Shown: positions 9,618-17,507, numbered from the stretch's first letter. The stretch is 43,967 nt of DNA from an uncultured Acetatifactor sp. (GCA_910586215.1 CAJUGH010000033.1:1-43967); one strand, 5' to 3'. Notes: generated by a model from the letters alone, not told the origin. A program made the numbers and translations.

Positions 9618-10481
9618 CTATTTTTCTATCCGCTTTTCTTTCCCGGCAAAAGCTTTCCCGGAAAAATGCAGGCATTTGGCCGGGCAGGCTTCCACACATT
9701 TCCCACAGCGGATACACTCCGGTGAGCGGGAGATCTCTTCCACGGGCAAGGCCACCGGGCAGGCTCTTTCACAAGCCCCACATGAGATACAGTGCTCCTT
9801 CTCCCAGTGTACCTGGACAAGACTGAAGCGGTTGAACCACCCGTAGACTGCCCCCAGGGGGCACAGATACTGGCAGAAGGGCCGGTACACCTTCACGGAT
9901 GCCACCACCAGCACCAGCAGCACCCCCAGCTTCCAGGCAAACAGTCCCCCGGCCTGGCTACGGAGCTGCTCGTTCATGGCCAGCAGCGGCAGGGCGCCAA
10001 ACAAGGTGCCCGAAGGACAGAGGTACTTACAGAATGCCGGAACCTTGGCATACCCCCCGAAAAGGAAGGCAGACCCCACCCCCACCAGAAGCAGCAGCAC
10101 AGCATATTTGCCATATTTTAAGATCCTGTGGCCGGGAAGCCGCTTTCTCTTCCTGAACAGCGGAATCTTGTGCAGCAAATCCTGAACCAACCCAAAAGGG
10201 CAGAGGAAGCCACAGATGAACCTTCCAAATAGGCTGCCGAAGAGAAAGAAAAAGCCCAGCACCCCGAAAGGCACCTGGAACCCCCGCTGGTTCAGCAGGG
10301 CCTGGAGCGCCCCTATGGGACAGGATCCCACCGCCCCGGGACAGGAATAACAGTTCAGCCCTGGCACACAGGTATATTTTAGGTTCCCACGGTATATTTT
10401 TCCGTTCAAAAACCCATATAGATATCCGTTTGTAAGGATTGTGAAGCCAATTTGAATTACAAGCCGTAGTTTACTTATCAT
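9618..10481 (-). CDS. Membrane 4Fe-4S polyferredoxin (NapH/YccM-like)
   Basis: A 287-residue membrane protein with about five hydrophobic segments and several cysteine clusters. The two membrane-embedded CxxxCP-type motifs are CGFLCPFG (about residue 89-96) and CKYLCPSG, with a third such motif, CQYLCPLG. The C-terminal domain is a classic two-cluster ferredoxin: CISCGACERACPVA and CIRCGKCVEACPAKC. NapH-like proteins of this kind pass electrons across or along the membrane. It stands downstream of a CXXC membrane peptide and a TlpA-like lipoprotein, so a plausible job is to supply electrons to an extracytoplasmic thiol-disulfide system; that is inference. The start codon has only a weak GGTG site upstream. 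Confidence 0.88.
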   Translation of the reverse strand: MISKLRLVIQIGFTILTNGYLYGFLNGKIYRGNLKYTCVPGLNCYSCPGAVGSCPIGALQALLNQRGFQVPFGVLGFFFLFGSLFGRFICGFLCPFGLVQDLLHKIPLFRKRKRLPGHRILKYGKYAVLLLLVGVGSAFLFGGYAKVPAFCKYLCPSGTLFGALPLLAMNEQLRSQAGGLFAWKLGVLLVLVVASVKVYRPFCQYLCPLGAVYGWFNRFSLVQVHWEKEHCISCGACERACPVALPVEEISRSPECIRCGKCVEACPAKCLHFSGKAFAGKEKRIEK

Positions 10482-10613
10482 AATACACCATACTATTTAT
10501 CATCCAGGAATCATATCTATCACATCATCCCTTATCAGCACTACACCCAGACTCCCTGCACAATATCAAATATCGTGACAGTTCCATGACCTTCATCTTC
10601 CACATCCGCGCTA

Positions 10614-10868
10614 TTATCCGATGCCAATGCATTCCAGGCAGATCATCACCGCTTTTCTCCAGATCACCGCCATCTGCCCCCAGGCTGCCCCAATGGCCAG
10701 AAACAGGATGCCTGCAAACACACCCCGCAGCCATCCCGGAACCAGCCGGGATATCGGCTTTCCTGGCTGTGTATCCCGGCCTGGCCCCACTTCCGTCTGC
10801 ATGGGCCCTTCTGGCTGCATGGATCCTTCTGCCTCCCCTGCCCTTTTACTGCTCTTCCAGGTACCCAT
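10614..10868 (-). CDS. CD1871A-family small CXXC-motif membrane protein
   Basis: An 84-residue protein with a polar N-terminal ~40 residues, one membrane segment (about 46-66, GVFAGILFLAIGAAWGQMA) and a short tail ending in ICLECIGIG, where CLEC is the CXXC motif. This size and C-terminal CIGIG-type tail fit the CD1871A family, which sits between TlpA-type and 4Fe-4S genes in clostridia. The start at 10868 is fixed by AAGGAG 7 nt upstream, which lies inside the end of the TlpA-like gene; the two reading frames overlap by 23 nt, so translation is coupled. The tail cysteines may exchange electrons or disulfides with its neighbours; no direct function is known to me. Confidence 0.8.
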   Translation of the reverse strand: MGTWKSSKRAGEAEGSMQPEGPMQTEVGPGRDTQPGKPISRLVPGWLRGVFAGILFLAIGAAWGQMAVIWRKAVMICLECIGIG

Positions 10869-11544
10869 CTATGATCTCCTTCCAGGATGCCTTGTCCCTG
10901 GCTCCTACCACACTGCCCACAATGATTCCTTCCTCGTCTACAAAAAAGGTAGTGGGAACTGCCGTCACGTCTGTCAGCATTCCATTGTACAGGGACAAGT
11001 TCAGCAACAGATGGGTGTAATCCGCACCCGTATCTGTCACAAGTCCTTCCACCGCATCCAGGATTTCCTGGTCAGCCCCTTCCTGGACATCGCTGACAAC
11101 GCCGATCAGCCGGAATGTCCCCGCATCATACTCTCCGGCCAGTTCTCCCAGTTCCGGCATCTCCCTAAGGCAGGGATTGCAGTAGGTAGCCCACACATTC
11201 ACCATGGTAAGCTTTGACTCCCCGAATATATCCGAAGTAACCGTATTCCCCTCCAGATCCTGGGCTTCGAAAACCACCGGTTCCGGCACTTCCTCCACAG
11301 GCGTCTCCTGGCCCTGGCCATTCAGGCTGCCCTGTATTCCCTGGTTTTCCAGGCGATTCTGGCTACCCTGTACCTGCCCTCCTAGGGCACCCTGTCCGGT
11401 ATTATCCACAGTGCCCGTGCTGTCCGGTTTATCCGTACCACCCTGTGTCGTAGTATCGTCCCTGCCTGCGGCACCACCCTGTGCTGTCCCGGCGCAGCCG
11501 CATAACAGCGCTGCTGCCAGGATGCCTGTAAAGAGGATCTTCAT
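10846..11544 (-). CDS. TlpA-like thioredoxin-fold lipoprotein
   Basis: A 232-residue lipoprotein with a signal peptide ending in the lipobox LLCGC (Cys about residue 17), a long Gly/Gln/Thr-rich linker to about residue 85, and a TlpA/ResA-type thioredoxin domain. The redox motif is CNPC in WATYCNPC (about residues 121-124), followed by LREMPELGEL and a typical VPTTFFVDEEG cis-proline strand. Such proteins reduce or oxidise disulfides, or handle thiol-linked cofactors, outside the cell membrane. The start at 11544 has AGAGGA upstream. It overlaps the CXXC membrane peptide gene and precedes the polyferredoxin gene, forming a three-gene redox set. Confidence 0.9.
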   Translation of the reverse strand: MKILFTGILAAALLCGCAGTAQGGAAGRDDTTTQGGTDKPDSTGTVDNTGQGALGGQVQGSQNRLENQGIQGSLNGQGQETPVEEVPEPVVFEAQDLEGNTVTSDIFGESKLTMVNVWATYCNPCLREMPELGELAGEYDAGTFRLIGVVSDVQEGADQEILDAVEGLVTDTGADYTHLLLNLSLYNGMLTDVTAVPTTFFVDEEGIIVGSVVGARDKASWKEIIDGYLEEQ

Positions 11545-11682
11545 TCTCTTGTATCCTCTGCTATGCTGTCCCCTGTTTCTTATCATACCAAATCTCCATT
11601 CCGAAGCGTTCTAAGTAGGACGCGAACCAAATCCCAGATCTGGTTCTGCGGCCAGAGAAAATTGTGACGCTTCTGCACAAAT

Positions 11683-11815
11683 GTTACTGTTCACTCCGTT
11701 CACAGCAATTATGCACACAAAACGCCAAATGCAGGCGTTTTGGCGCAGGTTATCTCGGGTTTGTCACGCTGGAAGCGCGTGTAAACGCCTCGCGGTGGCA
11801 CGAGTGAACAGTAAC
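11683..11815. repeat. Structured intergenic element, copy A (terminal inverted repeats, internal hairpins)
   Basis: A 133-bp element bounded by perfect 12-bp inverted repeats GTTACTGTTCAC (11683-11694) and GTGAACAGTAAC (11804-11815). Inside are a hairpin AAAACGCC/GGCGTTTT (11719-11726 with 11734-11741, loop AAATGCA) and a hairpin CACGC/GCGTG (11765-11769 with 11777-11781) enclosed by GTTT/AAAC. Unpaired conserved pieces are TTTTGGCGCA, TCTCGGGTTT and CCTCGCGG. A related copy lies at 15470-15643 with compensatory stem changes. The element occupies much of the gap between the TlpA-like gene and cls; I see no gene in it, and the strand of any transcript is unknown. Confidence 0.8.
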
Positions 11816-11854
11816 GCACAAATCTCTGATTCACCGTGGCATCCACCCCATATT

Positions 11855-13432
11855 CTACAGCAGCGGTGCCACCACCTTCATTAGGAATCCAGTAAGTTTC
11901 ATGGTCCATTTTTCTTTCCGCAGGGTCTCTTCCGAGGCCTGCCTGCATTTTGCCAGGGTGTCCTGGAAGTCTGCCTCAATCCCGGGGATGCAGTCCACTC
12001 CGTACAGGTAGGTGGCGCACTCAAAATGATGGTACAGGCTGCGGTAATCCAGATTGATGGTTCCTACCACCGCCTCCCTGTCATCACTGACAAATACCTT
12101 GGCGTGGACAAATCCTGGCGTATATTCGTAGACCTTCACACCGGATTCCATCAGGGAACGGTAATGCGTCTTGGCCAGGGCATAGGCAATGCGCTTATCC
12201 GGGATACCCGGCAACAGGATCACCACTTCCACCCCCCGCTCTGCGGCAAATTTCAGTGCCATCTCCATCTCTCCGTCCAGAATTAGGTAAGGCATCATGA
12301 TATGCACATATTTCTGGGCACGGTTCAAGATATCCATGTATACCTTCTCCCCCACCCGGTCATTGTCAAGGGGGCAGTCCCCATAAGGGATCACATAGCC
12401 CTTCGCCCCCTGCACCGGGCAGGTAGAATAGGACAGGTACTTCCCATAATCCTGCTCTTTCTCATCAATGCCCCACATCTGCAGGAACATCAGGGTAAAG
12501 CTCTTCACCGCATCCCCCTTGATCATCACGGCTGTATCCTTCCAGTGGCCAAACCGCACCTTCTGGTTGATATACTCGTCTGCCAGGTTCACGCCGCCGT
12601 TGAAAGCTGTGTGGCCGTCTATTACCAGGATCTTCCTGTGGTCCCGGTAATTGTAGTGGGTAGACACAAAAGGCAGCACTGGGGCATAGACCTTGCATTG
12701 GATTCCAAGGGCCTTCAGACGCTTCGGATAGTCCCGGGGCAGCAATGCAAACTCGCAGAACCCGTCATACATAAAGCGTACTTCCACGCCCTGGGAGGCC
12801 TTCTTCACCAGGATCTCCAGGATCTGCCCCCACATTACCCCCTCATCCACAATAAAATATTCCATGAAGATAAAATGCTTCGCTGCCTCCAACTGTTTCA
12901 GCATTTCTTCAAATTTATCTTCCCCCAGGGGGAAATATGTGGCTGCGGTTCCCTGGAACACAGGGTGGCAACTGCTCCGGGCCATGTAGTGGGCCAGGGA
13001 AGCCACCCCTGGATTGTCCTGGCGCAGATGCTCCATCACCTCTGGCTGCTGGACAATCTCTTCCCTGGTGCCCTGGATGATCTGTGCCATGCGCACCTTC
13101 AAGGCACGGTGTCCCAGGTTGCTCTGGGTATACCCATACAGGAGCACGCCGAATACGGGCATCAGCATAATCACAATCAGCCAGGTAATCTTCACGGTAG
13201 GGTTGGCGGGACTTCGAAGCAGGCATAGTACCATCACAGCAGACAGCACCAGGGATGCCCCCCAGTAGTGTGGCAGAAACCCTGCAAACCAGGTAAATAT
13301 GCTGAATAGCAGGAATACCTGTAGCAACAGCAGCAGCAGGATCAGCCCAAAGCGGCCAAATACTGCATGCAGGATTCCTTTCTGTCCCTTTTTCAGCAGG
13401 AGTATTCCCTTATTCTCACTGTTTATCTGCAA
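11855..13432 (-). CDS. cls: Cardiolipin synthase (phospholipase D family)
   Basis: A 525-residue membrane enzyme that joins two phosphatidylglycerol molecules to make cardiolipin and glycerol. Two N-terminal membrane segments (about residues 26-50 and 58-95) are followed by two phospholipase D domains. The first HKD motif is seen as HRKILVIDG (H-x-K-x4-D) and the second as HAKVFVSDD followed by GTINLDYRS. Length and order are normal for clostridial and bacillar Cls. The start is TTG at 13432, chosen because AAGGAG lies 6 nt upstream and the frame then begins with a short polar run before the first membrane helix. It follows a possible 46-residue reading frame and the DUF4091 gene on the same strand. 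Confidence 0.93.
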   Translation of the reverse strand: MQINSENKGILLLKKGQKGILHAVFGRFGLILLLLLLQVFLLFSIFTWFAGFLPHYWGASLVLSAVMVLCLLRSPANPTVKITWLIVIMLMPVFGVLLYGYTQSNLGHRALKVRMAQIIQGTREEIVQQPEVMEHLRQDNPGVASLAHYMARSSCHPVFQGTAATYFPLGEDKFEEMLKQLEAAKHFIFMEYFIVDEGVMWGQILEILVKKASQGVEVRFMYDGFCEFALLPRDYPKRLKALGIQCKVYAPVLPFVSTHYNYRDHRKILVIDGHTAFNGGVNLADEYINQKVRFGHWKDTAVMIKGDAVKSFTLMFLQMWGIDEKEQDYGKYLSYSTCPVQGAKGYVIPYGDCPLDNDRVGEKVYMDILNRAQKYVHIMMPYLILDGEMEMALKFAAERGVEVVILLPGIPDKRIAYALAKTHYRSLMESGVKVYEYTPGFVHAKVFVSDDREAVVGTINLDYRSLYHHFECATYLYGVDCIPGIEADFQDTLAKCRQASEETLRKEKWTMKLTGFLMKVVAPLL

Positions 13433-13563
13433 TTTTTTCTCCTTTCCGTAATTTCCTGCCCTATTCTATCAGGCACTGTGTCCAGTTCCTCCTCGGATTC
13501 CATACAGACACCAAGGTCCAGGGTGTGGATTCCATCACGGTTCCCAGGCAGAAGTACCGGCAT
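13423..13563 (-). CDS. Possible small protein (46 residues) between DUF4091 and cls
   Basis: A short reading frame starts with ATG at 13563, 14 nt after the DUF4091 stop, and ends with TAA at 13423-13425, overlapping the TTG start of cls by 10 nt. It fills almost the whole spacer. The product would be hydrophilic and acidic (contains DGIHTLDLGVCMESEEELD) with a basic end. GGAGG is present but stands only about one base from the ATG, which is closer than usual, so translation is doubtful. No family is recognised. It may be a real coupled peptide, a remnant of another gene, or chance. Confidence 0.3.
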   Translation of the reverse strand: MPVLLPGNRDGIHTLDLGVCMESEEELDTVPDRIGQEITERRKNCR

Positions 13564-13576
13564 ACCTCCCTGCCTG

Positions 13577-15307
13577 CTATCCAGCCAGACTGCAGATCAG
13601 GCTGTCCACCTGCTGCCGCACTGCCAGCACTTCCCCAGGCCTTCTGGCACTTACCGCAAATCCTTTGTATGCCACATCCGCATACAGGCCCTCCACGGTC
13701 TCCCTGTCTGACAGGGCCTCTGCGAACTGTAGTGCCCGCAGGTCCTGCAGGGCTTCCAGAAAAAGTTCCAGTCCCACCGATGCCACCGGGCCTTCCGGAC
13801 CCGGATACACGCTGAAGGCATCCCCCGCGGGGAACCCACCGCCTGCATCGCTGACACGGTAAGGATCTATGGGACCTGTGGCAAACTGCTTCATCCAGAA
13901 ATTATGTCCCCAGTGCAGGAAACCCTCTATCTTCCCATGATAGAGTTGTAAGCCGATACAGCGGTTCCTGGCTCCTGGCATGGCCAGGAAACGGTTGCTC
14001 ACCCCTACGGCCTGGCTGCAGCAATAGTAAGCCCACAGGTGGGGCAGGTTATGTTCCAGGAAAGGAGCTATATAACTGGTACCACAGACCGGCACCTCCA
14101 CCAGCCCTTCCTCATAAAAGTCATAATCCGACAAGGCATCCATTTTCGGGAAGCCGGGTGTCAGCTCCTGCACCAGCCGGGACAGCCTGCCATAGCGCTC
14201 CAAATGCTCCCTGGATGGCTCGTCCGACACGTGGAAGAATACCTTTCCCTCCAATCCCATCCGGCGGAGGAAGCCCGTAAGGTCCAGTAGGAAAGCCCGC
14301 AGGAAACCCTCGTACTCTGCCCCCAGGGAATCCGTCTCCCAGCCGAAGACCCTCTCCAGCCTGCCATCCACTTCCGCCATGATCTTGGGCGCATGGACTG
14401 CCCCCCACTGGGTAAACAGATGGCTGGCCTCCAGGTAACGGATGCCACAGCGCTGGCACATGGCAATCCAGCGTTCCAGCCTGTCATAGCCAAACTCCCA
14501 GGCAGGCCCGCTTCTGGCCTCCCAATCCCTTTCCTCCAGAGTATGGTCTGCCTGGTCCCGTCCCCCCGGCTTTCTCTCTTCCGGGACGCTGGACACGAAC
14601 TCATTGCCTTCCGGCTTTCCTTTCTTCCTGTGCACGTCCACCAGCTGCACCGTCAGCCGCTCCCCTCCCTCCAGGGTATCCAGGGGCGGCGTAAACAGCG
14701 GTGTCAGCAGCATATTGATGCCATGCTCCGCGCCAAAGCGGACATACCGTTCCACCAGTTCCCACCATCTCTCTGAGAAGACTTCCACTCCATACCACTG
14801 GGCGATACAGTCCGTGTGCATCCACTGGGTGAACACCAGCTTCTGCTCCGGAAGCCTGGCAGGCAGCAGATGAAACAGAAAATGTTCCTCTCCCACAACC
14901 TTGCCATCCACACGGATCCGTACTGTCACCGGATACTCCCCCGGCGCCTCCTCCCGGGTATCTATGGACACCCACAGCGCCCGCCACTGCCCTGGATACA
15001 GCCGGAAATCCCCCTCCAGGGGCTTCAGGATATCCGGAAACAGCCCAGGAGACCTTCTCTGGTAATTGTCATCCCCATTTTCCGGGCATACATACTCCCC
15101 TGGTTCCAACTCCACCAGCCGCAGGGAGACTCCTTCCAGTTCTGACTCCACTTCTGCCTGCCCCCAGGCCGGGACTCCCTCCCACCGGTAAGCCACCTGG
15201 AAATTCAGCCGCTCCCCTTGGAAGGCCTGCCCGGATGAATACACTTCAGCCTGCAGCTCCCTCTCCGGGTATATTTTCTCCATGGAACTCACTAACTTAC
15301 TTAGCAT
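13577..15307 (-). CDS. DUF4091 protein, glycoside hydrolase-like
   Basis: A 576-residue protein without signal peptide. The N-terminal ~150 residues look like a beta-sandwich (alternating hydrophobic strands with YPVTVRIRVDG near the end). The central and C-terminal part matches DUF4091, with stretches such as FTQWMHTDCIAQWY, EHGINMLLTPLFTPP, FHVSDEPSREHLERY (SDEP is the recurring acidic motif) and QLYHGKIEGFLHWGHNFW. DUF4091 proteins resemble TIM-barrel glycosidases, and the acidic residues of SDEP are plausible catalytic groups, but no substrate is established. The start at 15307 has GAGGTG 5 nt upstream. It is the first gene after a ~0.8 kb noncoding stretch. Confidence 0.85.
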   Translation of the reverse strand: MLSKLVSSMEKIYPERELQAEVYSSGQAFQGERLNFQVAYRWEGVPAWGQAEVESELEGVSLRLVELEPGEYVCPENGDDNYQRRSPGLFPDILKPLEGDFRLYPGQWRALWVSIDTREEAPGEYPVTVRIRVDGKVVGEEHFLFHLLPARLPEQKLVFTQWMHTDCIAQWYGVEVFSERWWELVERYVRFGAEHGINMLLTPLFTPPLDTLEGGERLTVQLVDVHRKKGKPEGNEFVSSVPEERKPGGRDQADHTLEERDWEARSGPAWEFGYDRLERWIAMCQRCGIRYLEASHLFTQWGAVHAPKIMAEVDGRLERVFGWETDSLGAEYEGFLRAFLLDLTGFLRRMGLEGKVFFHVSDEPSREHLERYGRLSRLVQELTPGFPKMDALSDYDFYEEGLVEVPVCGTSYIAPFLEHNLPHLWAYYCCSQAVGVSNRFLAMPGARNRCIGLQLYHGKIEGFLHWGHNFWMKQFATGPIDPYRVSDAGGGFPAGDAFSVYPGPEGPVASVGLELFLEALQDLRALQFAEALSDRETVEGLYADVAYKGFAVSARRPGEVLAVRQQVDSLICSLAG

Positions 15308-15469
15308 AATATCACCTCATATTGACCCTGGTATCATATAGGTTCTATTATAACGTGATTCTGCCTCTTTTACAACTTATATTGTCCTGTAGATCTCCCG
15401 CTTACAAGCTGTCTCCAAAAATGGTACAATATCCCTGCTGACCGTATCCCTCCAAGATATTCCTAAGCC

Positions 15470-15643
15470 GTTACTTTTCACGGCTCTGCTGTTCAAAGTA
15501 ACATGATGCACACATACAGTAGAATGCAGGCATTCTACTGTCATGAATTGAGCAGAATACGCTCATTTTGGCGCAAGCAGTCTCGGGTTTTATGTGCAGA
15601 ATTCGCACAAAAACACCTCGCGGCGGCACCTGTGAAAAGTAAC
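15470..15643. repeat. Structured intergenic element, copy B
   Basis: A 174-bp relative of the element at 11683-11815. The terminal inverted repeats are GTTACTTTTCAC (15470-15481) and GTGAAAAGTAAC (15632-15643). An 11-bp perfect stem ACAGTAGAATG/CATTCTACTGT (15516-15526 with 15531-15541, loop CAGG) replaces the GC-rich stem of copy A, and TGTGC/GCACA (15593-15597 with 15605-15609), enclosed by GTTTT/AAAAC, replaces CACGC/GCGTG. Shared unpaired pieces are ATGCAGG, TTTTGGCGCA, TCTCGGGTTT and CCTCGCGG. Copy B has one extra hairpin, GAGC/GCTC (15550-15564). It lies between a small orphan gene and the DUF4091 gene. Confidence 0.8.
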
Positions 15644-15683
15644 TCCTAATGCTGTCTTGTGCCTGCGCACCGGGTGGTTTTTG

Positions 15684-15712
15684 TTGACTTTGACTGGCAC
15701 TGCTGGTATAAT
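15684..15712 (+). promoter_or_regulatory. Near-perfect extended -10 promoter for a small RNA
   Basis: TTGACT (15684-15689), a 17-bp spacer, then TATAAT (15707-15712) preceded by TG one base upstream (extended -10). This is among the strongest promoter matches in the window. Nothing coding follows on the plus strand; a strong hairpin appears 62 nt after the -10. Confidence 0.85.
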
Positions 15713-15718
15713 GTGCTT

Positions 15719-15822
15719 AACAGGACAGTCGGAAGATAGATTGCGCCTATCCGTCCCGGCGAATTATAACGCTAAGTAAGCCGCCTTTTCTTTACCAGAG
15801 AGCAGGGCGGCTTACTTGTTTT
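15719..15822 (+). ncRNA. Candidate ~100-nt small RNA
   Basis: The region runs from the predicted transcription start (about 7 nt after the TATAAT box) to the end of a terminator-like hairpin. It holds no credible reading frame. The transcript could fold into a first stem (GATAG/CTATC around ATTGCGC, with outer GGAC/GTCC), a short GGCG/CGCT element, and a 12-bp terminal stem. It does not match any riboswitch or housekeeping RNA pattern that I recognise (not 6S, SRP or tmRNA by the parts I can check). Function and family are unknown. Confidence 0.6.
15774..15822 (+). terminator. Strong hairpin terminator of the small-RNA candidate
   Basis: Perfect 12-bp inverted repeat AAGTAAGCCGCC (15774-15785) and GGCGGCTTACTT (15806-15817), 20-nt loop, followed by GTTTT. 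The run of T is short but the stem is strong and GC-rich at the loop side. Confidence 0.7.
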
Positions 15823-16152
15823 CCAGATTCAGAATTGCGAAAGGGATGTCCATGCGCCTGTAGTGCCACTAACGCTGTCACTAATAGGAATTTGGGTACT
15901 GCCAGCCGGGAAATGGTTAGACATCACCCCATGAAAATAGCAGGAAAATCCAAAACCACAAAACCCGCGCAAGTACGGATTTCCTGGAAGTCCTGGAATA
16001 TGATAAAATGGATAAAAACAGGGAAACCGTAAGGAACGGTTAAGATTTAATCCCGTATAGGATGCTTTGGACAAATCAGATATAAAGACTTATTCTATGA
16101 CAGTTCCCAGACCGGCGCAAAGGGATGCCTTCCCTTCTGCCGTCTTCAGAGC
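15823..16152. other. Noncoding spacer, no gene seen
   Basis: This stretch holds only weak hairpins, for example GGTTAA/TTAATCC near 16036-16052 and AAGGGA/TCCCTT near 16119-16136. Short reading frames on both strands lack ribosome-binding sites and have no recognisable product. I see no gene here. Confidence 0.5.
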
Positions 16153-16479
16153 TTACTGGCTACCGTTTTCTGATATTCCCATGCGTTCTTCATAGTCTGC
16201 CAGAATCTTCTTCAGTTCCACCAGGGTCTTCTCCCTGGATCTAATAATCTTCTCATTCTGTTCCCGGGCCTTACGCTCACGGTATTTGCCGAAAAACCAT
16301 GGATGCTTAATCTGTATCTCATCATCCAGTCCCATACAGCCGTAGCAGCTACAGCCAGTCCCATATTTCCTCAATGCCTTGAGATCCTTTTCCATCTGTT
16401 CTTGATCAAAAGTACCATTCACCTCAGACTGGTTACTTGTCACCTGCATTCCATCAATACTCCCTTTCTCTTTTGCCAT
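16153..16479 (-). CDS. Hypothetical 108-residue protein with CxCxxC motif
   Basis: A small soluble protein with a polar N-terminus, a central cysteine motif CSCYGC (about residues 43-48, within GTGCSCYGCMG), then a basic and helical C-terminal half that is likely a coiled coil (KAREQNEKIIRSREKTLVELKK). The four nearby cysteines (one preceding, three in the motif) could bind a metal. No family is recognised. The start is supported by AAGGGGAG 8 nt upstream of the ATG. Just before the ribosome-binding site is a 14-bp perfect palindrome ACACAC-GA-GTGTGT that could be an operator or hairpin. It is an orphan between noncoding DNA and a two-component system. Confidence 0.7.
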   Translation of the reverse strand: MAKEKGSIDGMQVTSNQSEVNGTFDQEQMEKDLKALRKYGTGCSCYGCMGLDDEIQIKHPWFFGKYRERKAREQNEKIIRSREKTLVELKKILADYEERMGISENGSQ

Positions 16480-16621
16480 CTTCTATTCTCCCCTTGTTAC
16501 ACACTCGTGTGTTTTTGCCATATATTTCTGCTATCATTACTTTATCACAAAACCCAGAAGAATTCCAGTATTTTTCTGAAATATTTTAGTTTTCCCATAA
16601 TTTTCCACCGCGCTTTACGAC

Positions 16622-16656
16622 AAAAAAGAGGCTAATCCTTGCGCAGAAGCCTCTTT
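16622..16656 (-). terminator. Rho-independent terminator after the response regulator
   Basis: Read on the minus strand: AAAGAGGCT (16648-16656), a 14-nt loop, AGCCTCTTT (16625-16633) and a continuing run of T (TTTTTTG). The 9-bp stem lies about 60 nt after the response regulator stop codon. Confidence 0.8.
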
Positions 16657-16715
16657 CACTGTTCCATACCGTATTCTATATTTTTCCACCTGCACAGTTG
16701 GTTTTTCCATTCCGT

Positions 16716-17408
16716 TCACACTTTGAACCGATACCCCACTCCCCAGATCGTCTCGATATACTGCGGCTTGGCAGTGTCTGCCTCGATTTTCTCCCGGATC
16801 TTCTTGATATGCACCGTGACAGTGGCAATATCCCCGATGGAATCCATATCCCATATCTCCCGGAACAATTCCTCCTTGGTAAACACATGGTTCGGATTCT
16901 CTGCCAGGAACGTCAGCAGGTCAAATTCCTTGGTGGTAAAAGTACGCTCCACTCCGTCCACATAGACCCGCCGGGCTGTCTTGTCAATGCGTATGCCCCG
17001 GATCTCCACAATATCATTCTGGGGCTTCTGGTTGGTGCCTACCAGGCGCTCGTACCTGGCCATATGGGCCTTGACCCTGGCTACCAGTTCACTGGGGCTG
17101 AAAGGCTTTGTCATATAGTCATCTGCCCCCAGGCCCAGGCCACGGATCTTATCAATATCGTCCTTTTTGGCAGACACCATCAGAATAGGGATATTCTTCT
17201 GTTCCCGGATCTTCCTGCACACTTCGAAGCCATCCATGCCGGGCAGCATCAGATCCAGGACCACCAGGTTATATTCCCCTGCCAGGGCTGTTGCCAGGCC
17301 CTCATCCCCCGAATTGCAGATATCCACTTGGAAATCACTGAGTTCCAGATAGTCTTTCTCCAGGTCTGCAATTGCCACTTCATCCTCAATAATCAAAATC
17401 CTGCTCAT
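16716..17408 (-). CDS. OmpR/PhoB-family response regulator
   Basis: A 230-residue DNA-binding regulator. The receiver domain (1-120) has the acidic pocket ED at 8-10, phospho-acceptor D52 in VVLDLMLPG, T/S position in MVSAKK and K101 in MTKPF. The C-terminal winged helix (about 130-230) shows the usual EFDLLTFLAENPNHVFTKEEL and the GVGYRFKV ending. It is encoded 99 nt after the sensor kinase on the same strand and is its likely partner. The start has GGAGG 5 nt upstream. Target genes are not visible; VanR/YycF-like regulators of envelope genes are the nearest in form. Confidence 0.95.
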   Translation of the reverse strand: MSRILIIEDEVAIADLEKDYLELSDFQVDICNSGDEGLATALAGEYNLVVLDLMLPGMDGFEVCRKIREQKNIPILMVSAKKDDIDKIRGLGLGADDYMTKPFSPSELVARVKAHMARYERLVGTNQKPQNDIVEIRGIRIDKTARRVYVDGVERTFTTKEFDLLTFLAENPNHVFTKEELFREIWDMDSIGDIATVTVHIKKIREKIEADTAKPQYIETIWGVGYRFKV

Positions 17409-17507
17409 TGTCTCCTCCGTTCTGCCCTCTCCCGGCCTCCTGCTCTTATTCTACATCCATCCTGCCTGCATTTTCATATTCACGGTCCACGCATTCCTAT
17501 CCGGACA

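Noticed and set aside
10525..10600. Short 26-residue frame between the CXXC protein and polyferredoxin
   Set aside because: No ribosome-binding site and no pattern; probably chance.
11683..11815. Insertion sequence
   Set aside because: Terminal inverted repeats are present but there is no transposase, and the clear stem covariation fits a folded element better. A small non-autonomous element is not excluded.
15719..15822. 6S, SRP or riboswitch RNA
   Set aside because: Length and visible motifs do not match those families as I know them, and no gene follows for a riboswitch to control.
15835..16032. Plus-strand 65-residue frame after the small-RNA terminator
   Set aside because: TTG start with no ribosome-binding site, and no recognisable product.
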